Below are positions 1-5,798 of a stretch of DNA of 7,594 nucleotides, one piece after another. The stretch's first letter is position 1. Every line of letters begins with the position of its first letter. The notes under the pieces are model-generated. The model worked only from the letters and a program-made list of their open reading frames with translations. It ran no database searches and was not told where the DNA came from. Both the position numbers and the translations under genes were made by a program. The stretch is from assembly GCA_007571185.1 (NCBI GenBank), contig RKRX01000035.1, forward strand, positions 1 to 7,594. The letters are read 5' to 3'. This DNA comes from Oceanicaulis sp. Lineage in GTDB: Bacteria > Pseudomonadota > Alphaproteobacteria > Caulobacterales > Maricaulaceae.

Positions 1-1
1 T

Positions 2-997
2 ATGCACATGGGGCATCGCTGGCGGGTGCAGGAATGGCGGAATACGATATGGGAGCGTTGCATTAAGGTTTGTCAATGGAAGGCGCCCACCAATACCCGA
101 CCATTGATCAGGACATTTGCGAATTTCAGCGTGGAACGCGACGGCTTGGTTGCCAACAATCTCCGAAAAGGCCCCCACGGTTTCCTCGCAGAGTGCCAGC
201 TCCAGATCACCGAACGTGTCGAGGGATATGAAGAACGGGGCGAAAAAAACTTATATAGTGCTTTGCGCCAAGAGGATCCTCGGATGACCCCCAAGACCCG
301 CGACTTCCGAACAACCGGGGTCGTATTGAAAATTGAAGCGCAATGGATGACGAACGACGGTGGAAATAAGCATCTACTTGCAGATGCGCTCCACGATCTC
401 ATGGTGCGCGAGCACAGCATCTCACCATCAGACATCGATGGGCTGGCTACCAATATCGCCATGGTCGTGGACGGCCAGCGACGGCCTGTCAAAGACGCTA
501 TCATCATCTACGATGCGACCTATGGAAGCCTCCGACTCACAGAACGGGTATTCAAGGAACTCGCCTCCTTGATAGACCGACTCCAGCGTTCCAGTGAACT
601 GTCCTCAGATGAAGGTGCACTGGTGCCAGCGTCTATCTCGTCGGCGTTGCGCGATTGGTACGAGGAATTGGAGGCGACGGATCCGGATGAATTCCCAAAT
701 CTTTCCAGCGGAGGCAGTGAACCCGCAAAAGATGGTCTCCTTTTGGTCCTAGCTCCAGGAAGCATTGCGGCTAGACGTGATCGTCTAGGAGTACTGCACG
801 ATATCGAGATTTTGGGATCAGAAATGGTGTCCTTCGACGGGCCACCCAAGCTGTTCTATCGATACAAAAATGACAGTATGGCAACCACGTTGGTGGCAGC
901 CGAAGCAGTTGAAACAATTGGTGATGAGTATCAATACTGCGAATGGGATCCACGAACCTCTAAGTACATTGAGAACGACGAAGAGAAAAAGGGTTGA
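2..997 (+). CDS. C-terminal part of a putative DEAD/DEAH-box helicase (MrfA/YprA-like, DUF1998-like domain); 5' end outside window
   Basis: Seen: an open frame of 331 residues ending in TGA at 995-997. The first ATG (position 2) is probably internal because the frame meets the window edge. Residues 70-76 (TERVEGY), 102-109 (FRTTGVVL), 144-147 (DIDG) and 167-175 (IIIYDATYG) follow the order of landmarks I remember from the C-terminal region of MrfA/YprA-type helicases: a 'VteRv-GY' strand, an 'F-T-ALW' strand, 'D-GG', then 'IYD-PGG-G'. The helicase core would lie upstream of the window. Oddities: the PGG turn is replaced by TYGS, and the cysteine cluster that normally follows is absent (only C313 lies beyond the YD motif). 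A distinct tail (about 245-290, LLLVLAPGS and FDGPPKLFYRY) follows. G+C is low: 30 of 60 bases at 241-300 against 43 of 60 at 1741-1800. Such helicases act in DNA repair or phage defence (DISARM DrmA/DrmB and DpdJ are relatives or analogues). Which role applies cannot be told without upstream genes. That it is coding is fairly safe; the family call is tentative. Confidence 0.55.
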   Translation: MHMGHRWRVQEWRNTIWERCIKVCQWKAPTNTRPLIRTFANFSVERDGLVANNLRKGPHGFLAECQLQITERVEGYEERGEKNLYSALRQEDPRMTPKTRDFRTTGVVLKIEAQWMTNDGGNKHLLADALHDLMVREHSISPSDIDGLATNIAMVVDGQRRPVKDAIIIYDATYGSLRLTERVFKELASLIDRLQRSSELSSDEGALVPASISSALRDWYEELEATDPDEFPNLSSGGSEPAKDGLLLVLAPGSIAARRDRLGVLHDIEILGSEMVSFDGPPKLFYRYKNDSMATTLVAAEAVETIGDEYQYCEWDPRTSKYIENDEEKKG

Positions 998-1059
998 AAA
1001 TACAAGGCGATTTAAGCCCACTTATCGTGATACGAAATCAGAGAATCAAAAGTACCCTT

Positions 1060-1076
1060 GTGGCCCTTTTGGCCAC
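1060..1076. repeat. Short perfect inverted repeat after the helicase-like gene
   Basis: GTGGCC (1060-1065) and GGCCAC (1071-1076) flank a five-base loop. It lies 63 bases beyond the stop of the helicase-like gene. It could be a transcription-terminating or mRNA-stabilising hairpin, but no T-run follows on either strand, so I do not call it an intrinsic terminator. Confidence 0.4.
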
Positions 1077-1142
1077 CGAAGATCGGGTTCAGCGAAATTT
1101 TCAGTGATTACCGTGAGCACAGTACGCAACAGTATGCGATTT

Positions 1143-1201
1143 ACGACGAGACTCCCTCTATGTTTGGGCCTAGGAGTGACTGTTTCGGACACTCTCGTCG
1201 T
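1143..1201. repeat. 9-bp perfect inverted repeat with 41-bp spacer in the junction between accessory DNA and rpiA
   Basis: ACGACGAGA (1143-1151) is exactly complementary to TCTCGTCGT (1193-1201). A second, competing pair, GAGTG (1174-1178) with CACTC (1190-1194), shares two bases with the right arm. T1215-T1219 follows on the + strand after a weak CGTC/GACG stem (1199-1202 / 1211-1214), which might end + strand transcription. The rest of 998-1264 holds no convincing gene, tRNA or insertion-sequence end that I can see. The arms could be a protein-binding site or a leftover of an integration event; neither is shown. Confidence 0.4.
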
Positions 1202-1264
1202 CAAGTGTGAGACGTTTTTCGCTTTCGTTGTATCGTTGCAGTGGCGTCGTGTACCATGCACCGC

Positions 1265-1972
1265 CTAGAGCCTGAGTACGCAAACATCCTCTTCCTCTCC
1301 CACAATCACCGCGCGGGCGGTGTTCAGGAACAAACCGTGTTCCACAACCCCCGGGATCGCTGTAAGGCGCGCCGCCACGGCTTCAGGGTCGGAGAGGCGT
1401 TGGCAGGCGCAATCGAGAATATAATGCCCGCCATCGGTGATGAAGGGGTTGGCGCCGTCGCCGTAAGAGCGCAGCCTGACATCGGGACGGGTCACGCCTG
1501 AGGCGGTCAACGCCTCATAGATTTTTCCGGCGGTGATGGTAAAGCCGAACGGGTCCACCTCCACCGGCAGGTCGGTAGCGCCCAGAGTTTCAACCAGCTT
1601 GGTTTCATCCACTACCACGACCATAAGGTCAGAGGCGTGGGCGATGATTTTCTCACGCAGCAGGCACCCGCCGGCGCCCTTGATCAACCGAAACCGGCCA
1701 TCCACTTCATCAGCGCCATCAATGGCGACATTGATACGCGCCGCCTGATCCACCGCGATCAAGGGCACGCCGGCTTCGCGCGCCACCCGGGCCGTGTTTT
1801 CAGAGGTCGGCACGCCCTTGACGTTCTCCAGCGCGCCGTTCTCCAGCGCCGCCCCCAGCAAACGAACGAAAATGTCTGCGGTCGAGCCCGACCCCAGCCC
1901 CGTCGTCATATGGCTTTCTCCGAACTCCAGCGCCGCTTGCGCCGCGCGCGCCTTCTGCGCCGCCAGGCTCAT
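1265..1972 (-). CDS. rpiA: Ribose-5-phosphate isomerase A
   Basis: Cytosolic enzyme interconverting ribose 5-phosphate and ribulose 5-phosphate in the non-oxidative pentose phosphate pathway. At 235 residues it has normal RpiA length. Visible motifs are the phosphate-binding GLGSGST (25-31), PTSENT (55-60), DGADEVD (85-91), the IKGAGG loop (97-102), LLREK (104-108) and VEHGLF (210-215). With a constant offset of four, D85, D88, K98 and E107 match the E. coli active-site residues D81, D84, K94 and E103, so the enzyme should be active. The start ATG (1970-1972) overlaps the TGA of the upstream dehydrogenase gene as ATGA. No strong Shine-Dalgarno precedes it, which fits translational coupling. 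It is the last gene of the glmU-led operon and converges on the helicase-like gene. I see no clear terminator after its stop. Confidence 0.97.
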   Translation of the reverse strand: MSLAAQKARAAQAALEFGESHMTTGLGSGSTADIFVRLLGAALENGALENVKGVPTSENTARVAREAGVPLIAVDQAARINVAIDGADEVDGRFRLIKGAGGCLLREKIIAHASDLMVVVVDETKLVETLGATDLPVEVDPFGFTITAGKIYEALTASGVTRPDVRLRSYGDGANPFITDGGHYILDCACQRLSDPEAVAARLTAIPGVVEHGLFLNTARAVIVGEEEDVCVLRL

Positions 1973-3444
1973 TGATCAATGCCCGACAGCAAGACGAATT
2001 TCAGTTCGGTGAATTCTTCCACACCCCATTTACCGCCTTCACGACCGATACCCGATTGCTTGACTCCGCCGAACGGGGTTGCTGATGAGCCCACCATCGG
2101 CGCGTTCACGCCGATCATCCCGAAATCCAGCGCTTCGGTGATCCGGTGCACCCGGCCTACATCCCGGGTGTAGACATAGGCGGCCAAACCATAGGGTGTG
2201 GCGTTGGCCAGGCGGATCATTTCGTCCTCATTGCCGACCCGGTAGACCGACGCCACCGGCCCGAAAATCTCATTATTGGCCAGATCCAGTTCAAAATCTT
2301 GCCCCCCTTCAACCAAGGTCGGCGCATAAAACGACCCGCCCAGCTGATCGACCAGAGGCGCACCCCCGGCATGGATGACGGCGCCGCGCTCGCGTGCGTT
2401 CTTGACCAAACCCTCCACCCGCGCGACAGCTTCATCGTGGATCAGCGGACCTACGGTGACTCCGTCATCGAAACCAGGCCCCACCTTGATTTCATCAATA
2501 TGCGCCTTGAGCGCTTCGATCAGCTGGTCTGCAATGGGTTCATGGGCGATAATGCGATTGGCCGACACGCAGGTCTGACCTGAAGCACGGAACTTGGACG
2601 CGATCACGCCATCAGCCGCCTTGTCGATATCGGCATCATCCATGATCACGAAGGGGGCATTGCCTCCCAGCTCCAGCGCCACACGCTTCACCGTGCCAGC
2701 CGCCTGTTTCATCAACAGCTTGCCCACTGGAGTGGAACCGGTGAACCCCACCATCCGCACGGTGTCAGAACGGGTGAACGCCTCGCCAATCGGCGCCGCC
2801 TCTCCCACAACCACGTTGAACACTCCGTCGGGGAAGCCGGCGCGCCTGGCCAGTTCCGCCAGCGCCAGGGCTGAAAGCGGGGTTTCGGGGGCCGGTTTGA
2901 CCACCACCGTACAACCCGCCGCCAGGGCCGGGGCGCACTTGCGGGTGATCATGGCGGACGGGAAGTTCCACGGCGTGATGCAGGCCACCACGCCAATGGG
3001 TTGGTGCAGGGTCCAGCCACGCGATCCGGGAAACGGGGTCTGAATGGTCTCGCCGTACATGCGCTTGGCTTCCTCGGCGGACCAGTCCACGAAGCTTGCG
3101 CCATAGATCACCTCCCCCTTGGCTTCAGGTAAAGGTTTGCCCATCTCCGCAGTGATCAGCGCGCCCAGATCATCGGCGTGCTCCACGATCAGGTCATGCC
3201 ATGTCCTGACAATCCGCGCCCGCTCGAACACCGAGGTCTTTTTCCAGTGCTGAAACGCGATGTCAGCAGCTTCAATCGCCTGACAGGCGCCTTCCGCACC
3301 CACATCCGTCAGGCGCGCCAGCTCGCTGCGGTCAGAGGGGTTGACGACCTTGATCCAGGGCGCGCCTGCAACCCATCGACCCTTGATAAAAGAGTCCGTT
3401 TTCAAAAGCGCCCGGTCTTTCAGGCGGTCGGCGAGCATGGTCAT
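1969..3444 (-). CDS. gabD: NAD(P)-dependent succinate-semialdehyde dehydrogenase (GabD-type aldehyde dehydrogenase)
   Basis: Probably oxidises succinate semialdehyde to succinate in the cytosol (end of the GABA shunt). Glutarate semialdehyde or related aldehydes are possible substrates for this subfamily. The 491 residues have typical length. Motifs: TPWN (N160, oxyanion), VVKPAPETP (K183, cofactor ribose), GFTGSTPVG (233-241, nucleotide-binding loop), LELGG (general base E258), SGQTCVSAN (nucleophile C292), EIFGP (392-396) and a GabD-like end, GVKQSGIGREGGKWG (460-474). Start choice: ATG at 3442-3444 has GGAAAGGAG (3450-3458) five bases upstream. An in-frame ATG at 3507 adds 21 residues that read as out-of-frame glmU. 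The ATG overlaps the glmU stop as ATGA, and its own stop overlaps rpiA in the same way. Position C+2 is serine (CVS), so the Cys-X-Cys redox pair known in human ALDH5A1 is absent. The dehydrogenase call is very safe; the exact substrate is inferred. Confidence 0.88.
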   Translation of the reverse strand: MTMLADRLKDRALLKTDSFIKGRWVAGAPWIKVVNPSDRSELARLTDVGAEGACQAIEAADIAFQHWKKTSVFERARIVRTWHDLIVEHADDLGALITAEMGKPLPEAKGEVIYGASFVDWSAEEAKRMYGETIQTPFPGSRGWTLHQPIGVVACITPWNFPSAMITRKCAPALAAGCTVVVKPAPETPLSALALAELARRAGFPDGVFNVVVGEAAPIGEAFTRSDTVRMVGFTGSTPVGKLLMKQAAGTVKRVALELGGNAPFVIMDDADIDKAADGVIASKFRASGQTCVSANRIIAHEPIADQLIEALKAHIDEIKVGPGFDDGVTVGPLIHDEAVARVEGLVKNARERGAVIHAGGAPLVDQLGGSFYAPTLVEGGQDFELDLANNEIFGPVASVYRVGNEDEMIRLANATPYGLAAYVYTRDVGRVHRITEALDFGMIGVNAPMVGSSATPFGGVKQSGIGREGGKWGVEEFTELKFVLLSGIDQ

Positions 3445-4805
3445 GGCGACTCCTTTCCAGCTTTGTCTTTTCTCAGGGACATGGCGCGTCGGAACCGCGA
3501 CGCCCATCCCTGTTTACAGGTTTGCCTGGCGCGGGACACCGCAAGGGCGTCCGCCGGGACATCCTCGGTGATCACACCGCCCGATCCGATCATGGCGTTC
3601 TCACCCACCGTCACCGGCGCCACCAGTGAAGTGTTCGAGCCAATAAAAGCGCCATCTCCGATCACCGTGGCGTGCTTACGGAAACCGTCATAATTACAGG
3701 TGATGGCGCCCGCGCCGATATTGGCCCGCGCACCCACTTGTGCGTCGCCGATATAGGACAGGTGATTGACCTTGGCGCCCTCACCCAGCTTGGCCTTCTT
3801 CACTTCCACAAAATTACCCACCTTGGCGCCGGTTCTCAACCGCGTGCCCGGGCGCAGGCGGGCGTAGGGCCCAACCTCACAACCGCCGTCGATCTCTGCA
3901 CCTTCAAGGTGGGAAAAAGCCCGAATACGAGCTCCCGACCGGATCACAACACCGGGACCGAAGATAACGTTGGGCTCCACAAGCACATCTTCCCCGATGA
4001 TCGTATCATGACTGAACATCACGGTGTCAGGCGCGGTGAGCCTGACCCCATCCGCCAGAGCCTGATGACGACAGCGCATCTGGAAAACGGCCTCCGCCGC
4101 CGCCAGATCCGCGCACGAGTTCACTCCCATCACTTCATCAGCATCAGCCCGAACCGCCCTGGCCGGAAGATCGCGCGCCCGCGCCAAACCGACGATATCG
4201 GTCAGATAGTATTCGCCGCTGGCGTTCGCGTTGGTGACTTCACCCAACAGTTCAAACATCACCGCTGCCGGCGCCGCCATAATCCCGGAATTGCACAGCC
4301 GCACCGCCAGCTGATCCGAGGTGGCGTCCCCGACTTCCACAATGGCGTCCAACCCGCCATCAGCGTTTTCGATCAACCGGCCGTACTCGCCGACGGTTTC
4401 GGGCTCAAACCCCAGCACCGACACCGCCGCCCCCGCCTCCAGCGTTGCAAACACCTGCTCCACGGTTTCAGGACGAACAAGCGGGGTGTCCGCATACAGA
4501 ACGATCACATCTCCCTCAAAATCCGTCAGTGCGCCCTGCGCCTGCTGCACCGCATGTCCTGTGCCCTTGGGCGGGTCCTGCAGCACGGTGAGCGCGCCAG
4601 CGGCCTGCGCAACGTCACGCACCGCAGGCGCATGGGCGCCCCAGACCACCACTTTGCGATCCACGCCAACCGCATCAGCCAGCACAAGCGACCATTCCAA
4701 CATGGAACACCCCCCCACAACATGCAGGGGCTTGGCCAGGCGCGACTTCATACGCCTGCCATGGCCGGCGGCAAGAATAACAGCGGTTCGAGCGCGGCGG
4801 GTCAT
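3441..4805 (-). CDS. glmU: Bifunctional GlmU: glucosamine-1-phosphate acetyltransferase / N-acetylglucosamine-1-phosphate uridyltransferase
   Basis: Cytosolic enzyme making UDP-GlcNAc from glucosamine 1-phosphate, acetyl-CoA and UTP, for peptidoglycan and lipopolysaccharide. Of its 454 residues, about 1-230 form the uridyltransferase (LAAGHGRRMKS with R18, K25, PPKGTGHA, YADTPL with D106, EYGRL, GEYYLTDI, and MGVN with metal ligand N229). About 250-430 form the left-handed beta-helix acetyltransferase (R318, K336, NHLSYIGD with H348 and Y351, N362, ITCNYDG with N371, K377). These last residues match E. coli R333, K351, H363, Y366, N377, N386 and K392 at a constant offset of 15, so both activities should be intact. 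Start: ATG at 4803-4805, with GGAG about 11 bases upstream. A TTG at 4851-4853 would add 16 residues lacking family character. The end is a basic tail (RRAMSLRKDK). First gene of the glmU-gabD-rpiA operon. No convincing promoter is seen directly upstream; a TATAGT at 4859-4864 on this strand is a weak -10 candidate. Confidence 0.97.
   Translation of the reverse strand: MTRRARTAVILAAGHGRRMKSRLAKPLHVVGGCSMLEWSLVLADAVGVDRKVVVWGAHAPAVRDVAQAAGALTVLQDPPKGTGHAVQQAQGALTDFEGDVIVLYADTPLVRPETVEQVFATLEAGAAVSVLGFEPETVGEYGRLIENADGGLDAIVEVGDATSDQLAVRLCNSGIMAAPAAVMFELLGEVTNANASGEYYLTDIVGLARARDLPARAVRADADEVMGVNSCADLAAAEAVFQMRCRHQALADGVRLTAPDTVMFSHDTIIGEDVLVEPNVIFGPGVVIRSGARIRAFSHLEGAEIDGGCEVGPYARLRPGTRLRTGAKVGNFVEVKKAKLGEGAKVNHLSYIGDAQVGARANIGAGAITCNYDGFRKHATVIGDGAFIGSNTSLVAPVTVGENAMIGSGGVITEDVPADALAVSRARQTCKQGWASRFRRAMSLRKDKAGKESP
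3450..3458 (-). promoter_or_regulatory. Shine-Dalgarno for the GabD-type dehydrogenase, inside the end of glmU
   Basis: The minus strand reads GGAAAGGAG, five bases before the ATG at 3442-3444. These bases also code for the last residues of GlmU (GKES). This fixes the dehydrogenase start at the short form and supports independent or re-initiated translation at the overlap. Confidence 0.75.
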
Positions 4806-5140
4806 GCGATTTAAGGCTCCAAGGTCTGATGATTCTAAAAGCGTTTCAGCCAAAGAGCACTATAGCCTGTCACGCAGACAGAAACGACCATGCCGACACA
4901 CGCCGCACCGATAACCTCGATATCGGGGGCTGACACAGCCGGAGAGATTCGGTCTGCAATCACGACCCGGACGGAGGACCAGCGCCCGTGGAAACCCCGT
5001 GCCGAACACGTTGGACGGTAACAGCGTGACAATCTTCGAAGTCAGCGACGGGAAAAGTCGCCCCCTCCAAGTATGAAACCGCTTTTTAACACGCATTCGC
5101 CTGACCCGCCGGGTGAAGCCCATCAACGCATAAAAAACGA
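4806..5140 (-). other. Gene-free stretch upstream of glmU; possible decayed membrane-protein reading frame
   Basis: No intact gene is convincing here. On the minus strand one frame (from an ATG at 5094) reads LFPSLTSKIVTLL and then loses character. Near 4990-5005 the character moves to another frame, which gives VVIADRISPAV and a hydrophobic segment (VIGAACVGMVVSVCV, then TGYSALWLKRF) before a stop at 4835-4837. Read across one frameshift, this would be a short protein with two hydrophobic segments, faintly like the N-terminus of a sensor kinase. That is inference from character only. The DNA also holds a small inverted repeat, CTGTC/GACAG (4867-4871 / 4877-4881), next to a TATAGT on the minus strand that may be part of a glmU promoter. 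Spacer or leader sequence is the simpler alternative. Confidence 0.2.
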
Positions 5141-5359
5141 TCAGGGGCTGCGGCGCTCGGAAGAGCGATCATTGGCTGGACGCGGCATGCCATTGACCAT
5201 GTCGGAACGCACATCGGTGCGGGCCGAACGCATGGCGGGCATGAAACCGGCTTCGGTCAATTCGATGGACACATCATAGCCGCGCTCTCCCCAATAGGAT
5301 TCGATACGCTCTTTCAAGCGAAGAGCCCCTTCACGGGTACAAAGATCATTGCTGGCCAT
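5141..5359 (-). CDS. Small conserved-looking alphaproteobacterial protein of unknown function (72 residues)
   Basis: I do not know a function. From memory, proteins of this pattern (an 'R-ALRLKERIESYW-ERGYDV' helix-strand start followed by 'GF-PA-RSARTDVRSDMVNGMP') are widespread single-domain hypotheticals in alphaproteobacteria; a search is needed to confirm this. The protein is soluble and basic-acidic mixed, with no signal peptide or membrane segment. Only one cysteine (C6) is present. Start choice: AAGGAGGT at 5369-5376 lies nine bases before the ATG at 5357-5359. An in-frame ATG at 5366-5368 directly abuts the Shine-Dalgarno, and longer starts add unrelated low-quality sequence. It stands alone on the minus strand, 335 bases upstream of glmU and 296 bases from the divergent tRNA gene. 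A T-run follows the stop (5131-5136 on the minus strand), but no good stem precedes it. Confidence 0.8.
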   Translation of the reverse strand: MASNDLCTREGALRLKERIESYWGERGYDVSIELTEAGFMPAMRSARTDVRSDMVNGMPRPANDRSSERRSP

Positions 5360-5368
5360 AGGAAACAT

Positions 5369-5376
5369 ACCTCCTT
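5369..5376 (-). promoter_or_regulatory. Strong Shine-Dalgarno that decides the start of the 72-residue protein
   Basis: The minus strand reads AAGGAGGT, a near-perfect match to the 16S anti-SD. The spacing is nine bases to the ATG at 5357-5359 and zero bases to the ATG at 5366-5368, so the downstream ATG is the functional start. Confidence 0.8.
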
Positions 5377-5473
5377 CAAACACGTGCGGCAGCCCGCGCA
5401 TAGGGTTTGTCGTGACTTGGAAATTCGATGCCTCCGGAGCACTGCCCCAGCGGCAAGGCGGACGTCTATAAGT

Positions 5474-5502
5474 GATATTTGGTCCTGATGAAAGTGTAGC
5501 AA
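5474..5502 (-). promoter_or_regulatory. Weak sigma-70-like promoter candidate for the 72-residue protein gene
   Basis: On the minus strand, TTGCTA (5497-5502) and AATATC (5474-5479) are separated by 17 bases. The match is only partial (4/6 and 3/6 to TTGACA/TATAAT). Just upstream (5508-5519) lies an A/T-rich palindrome that could act as an UP element. The predicted leader would be about 100 bases. Low confidence. Confidence 0.25.
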
Positions 5503-5609
5503 ACCCATTTTTCGAAAAAAATCGAAAAACATTGTGCACGCACGGGGAAATAGGGATCCAGCTCGCGTTTTTCCAGCGCGCAGGTCTGCGATTGACCCCG
5601 CAGATCGGC

Positions 5610-5639
5610 TTGACCACCTGTTTGAGGATCCGGCATAAA
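5610..5639 (+). promoter_or_regulatory. Probable sigma-70-type promoter of the tRNA-Val gene
   Basis: TTGACC (5610-5615) and CATAAA (5634-5639) are 18 bases apart on the + strand. Transcription would start around 5646, about ten bases before the mature tRNA, as is common for single tRNA genes. Confidence 0.5.
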
Positions 5640-5655
5640 CGCGCCCTTCTTTCAA

Positions 5656-5730
5656 GGGCGGTTAGCTCAGCGGTAGAGCACTTCGTTCACACCGAAGGGG
5701 TCACTAGTTCGATCCTAGTATCGCCCACCA
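5656..5730 (+). tRNA. tRNA-Val (anticodon CAC), CCA encoded
   Basis: A complete 75-base cloverleaf. The acceptor GGGCGGT (5656-5662) pairs with ATCGCCC with one G-U. The D-arm is GCTC/GAGC with loop AGCGGTA. The anticodon stem is CTTCG/CGAAG with loop TTCACAC, giving anticodon CAC, which reads GUG valine codons. The variable loop is GGGTC, and the T-arm is ACTAG/CTAGT with loop TTCGATC. A follows as discriminator, then CCA (5728-5730) encoded in the DNA. A promoter-like pair lies upstream and a strong terminator starts seven bases downstream, so it is a single-gene unit. No attachment-site duplication of its 3' end is visible in this window. Confidence 0.97.
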
Positions 5731-5736
5731 GCCATG

Positions 5737-5771
5737 AAACCCCGGCTCAGCGAGTCGGGGTTTTGTTTTTT
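5737..5771 (+). terminator. Strong intrinsic terminator of the tRNA-Val gene
   Basis: AAACCCCG (5737-5744) pairs with CGGGGTTT (5756-5763). The inner stem GCTC/GAGT closes over the loop AGC, and TTTTGTTTTTT follows. Stem, G+C content and T-run are all textbook. It separates the tRNA unit from the iron-importer genes. Confidence 0.93.
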
Positions 5772-5798
5772 CAACCTGCTTCAGATTATATTCAGTTT

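Noticed and set aside
73..507. Minus-strand open frame opposite the helicase-like gene
   Set aside because: The plus-strand frame is longer and carries the family-like landmarks. The antisense product has no motif and no good ribosome binding site.
1046..1261. 71-codon minus-strand frame starting GTG just after the rpiA stop
   Set aside because: It has no ribosome binding site at usable spacing, unremarkable composition, and it runs through the inverted repeats. I could not recognise any family.
870..1268. 132-codon + strand frame spanning the end of the helicase-like gene and the junction
   Set aside because: It starts inside another gene in a different frame, and its composition does not look like a protein. 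Treated as chance.
3672..4814. Long open frame of 380 residues on the + strand opposite glmU
   Set aside because: It lies antisense to a fully motif-supported glmU, has low-complexity arginine/histidine/proline-rich content, and shows no recognisable domain. It is a by-product of high G+C codon use.
4859..4889. TATAGT with a small CTGTC/GACAG dyad as a full glmU promoter
   Set aside because: No acceptable -35 sequence occurs at 16-18 bases from the TATAGT, so it is mentioned in the region entry but not listed as a promoter.
5708..5730. tRNA-Val 3' end as an integration (att) site
   Set aside because: I see no integrase gene and no second copy of the tRNA 3' end in the window. The genes on both sides look like ordinary core DNA.
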